Positions 63,851-64,000 of a stretch of DNA of 64,000 nucleotides are shown one piece after another. Numbering within the stretch: position 1 is the first letter of the stretch; each line of letters begins with the position of its first letter. The notes under the pieces are model-generated. The model ran no database searches. It was not told the origin of the DNA and saw nothing but the letters and a program-made list of their open reading frames with translations. The translations under genes were made by a program, and so were the position numbers. Origin of the DNA: Leifsonia shinshuensis (GTDB taxonomy: Bacteria; Actinomycetota; Actinomycetes; Actinomycetales; Microbacteriaceae); the NCBI RefSeq assembly GCF_031456835.1, contig NZ_JAVDVK010000001.1, positions 3,596,001 through 3,660,000 on the forward strand, read 5' to 3'.

Positions 63851-64000
63851 TCAGACGATGTTGAGCAGCAGGTGACCGGACGAGACCGTCTCGCCGACCG
63901 ACGCGTTGATGCCGGAGACCGTGCCGTCCTTGTGGGCGGTGAGCGGCTGCTCCATCTTCATCGCCTCGAGGACCAGCACGAGGTCGCCCTTCACCACCGG
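63851..64000 (-). CDS. Acyl-CoA carboxylase biotin-carrier end (partial)
   Basis: The last 49 residues of a minus-strand protein whose start lies beyond the window. The biotinyl lysine is in VLEAMKMEQPL, followed by the second half of the biotinyl hammerhead (KDGTVSGINASVGETVSSGHLLL). In actinobacteria this domain ends the fused biotin carboxylase/carrier alpha chain of acetyl-/propionyl-CoA carboxylases; the rest cannot be seen, so other biotin enzymes remain possible. Confidence 0.92.
   Translation of the reverse strand, partial: PVVKGDLVLVLEAMKMEQPLTAHKDGTVSGINASVGETVSSGHLLLNIV

Overview
The window looks like chromosomal DNA of a high-GC actinobacterium, most likely a Microbacteriaceae member close to Leifsonia. 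That placement is an inference from the roughly 70% GC base use, GTG/TTG starts, 4-bp start/stop overlaps, a RamB-type regulator beside GTP-type PEP carboxykinase, an LpdA-type flavoprotein, an MgtA-type mannosyltransferase and many apparently leaderless genes. No rRNA, tRNA, insertion sequence or true CRISPR array was seen.

Layout. 1-8.6 kb is an accessory island: the tail of a wall- or membrane-anchored surface protein, a 2077-residue secreted RHS/YD-repeat protein with a degenerate amidase-like domain and a hydrophobic C-terminal tip, then four small, mostly membrane-bound proteins of lower GC that are candidate immunity or accessory genes, and a decayed stretch. 8.7-12.7 kb is an Lrp-aldehyde dehydrogenase-thiolase-SDR operon. 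12.8-16.2 kb holds divergent ramB and pckG. 16.3-21.2 kb holds a half-size ABC exporter and a DrrAB-like ABC operon. 21.3-25.3 kb holds an MHS-family permease, a DUF2269 protein and an ArsR-SRPBCC-RibD-like-VOC operon. 25.3-29.1 kb is the riboflavin operon ribD-ribE-ribBA-ribH behind an FMN riboswitch. 29.2-34.6 kb is a glycerol module (SorC-type regulator, glpD, glpF, glpK) with two matching operator-like palindromes. 34.6-39.1 kb is housekeeping (HAD phosphatase, GNAT, trpS, xthA, YihY/BrkB). 39.2-42.7 kb is sdhCDAB. 42.8-46.6 kb holds a small conserved gene, manC, an mgtA-like glycosyltransferase and corA.

46.8-60.0 kb is largely nucleoside salvage: a BMP lipoprotein and ABC importer (one ATPase, two permeases), cytidine deaminase, thymidine phosphorylase, adenosine deaminase, purine nucleoside phosphorylase and a PGM2-like phosphosugar mutase that probably serves as phosphopentomutase. 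PTS IIA and IIB genes without a IIC, and an ArsR/MFS divergent pair, sit inside it. 60.1-63.5 kb holds an LpdA-like quinone reductase lacking the usual redox cysteines and a CPA1 Na+/H+ antiporter. The window ends in the biotin domain of an acyl-CoA carboxylase.

Most striking non-coding feature: two arrays of a 13-bp palindrome (ATTCGTGCCGAAT and variants) at two convergent gene junctions 50 kb apart. They have nearly the same 40/35-nt alternating spacing and two spacer types. Three other convergent junctions carry long hairpins of different sequence (60, 71 and 43 nt).
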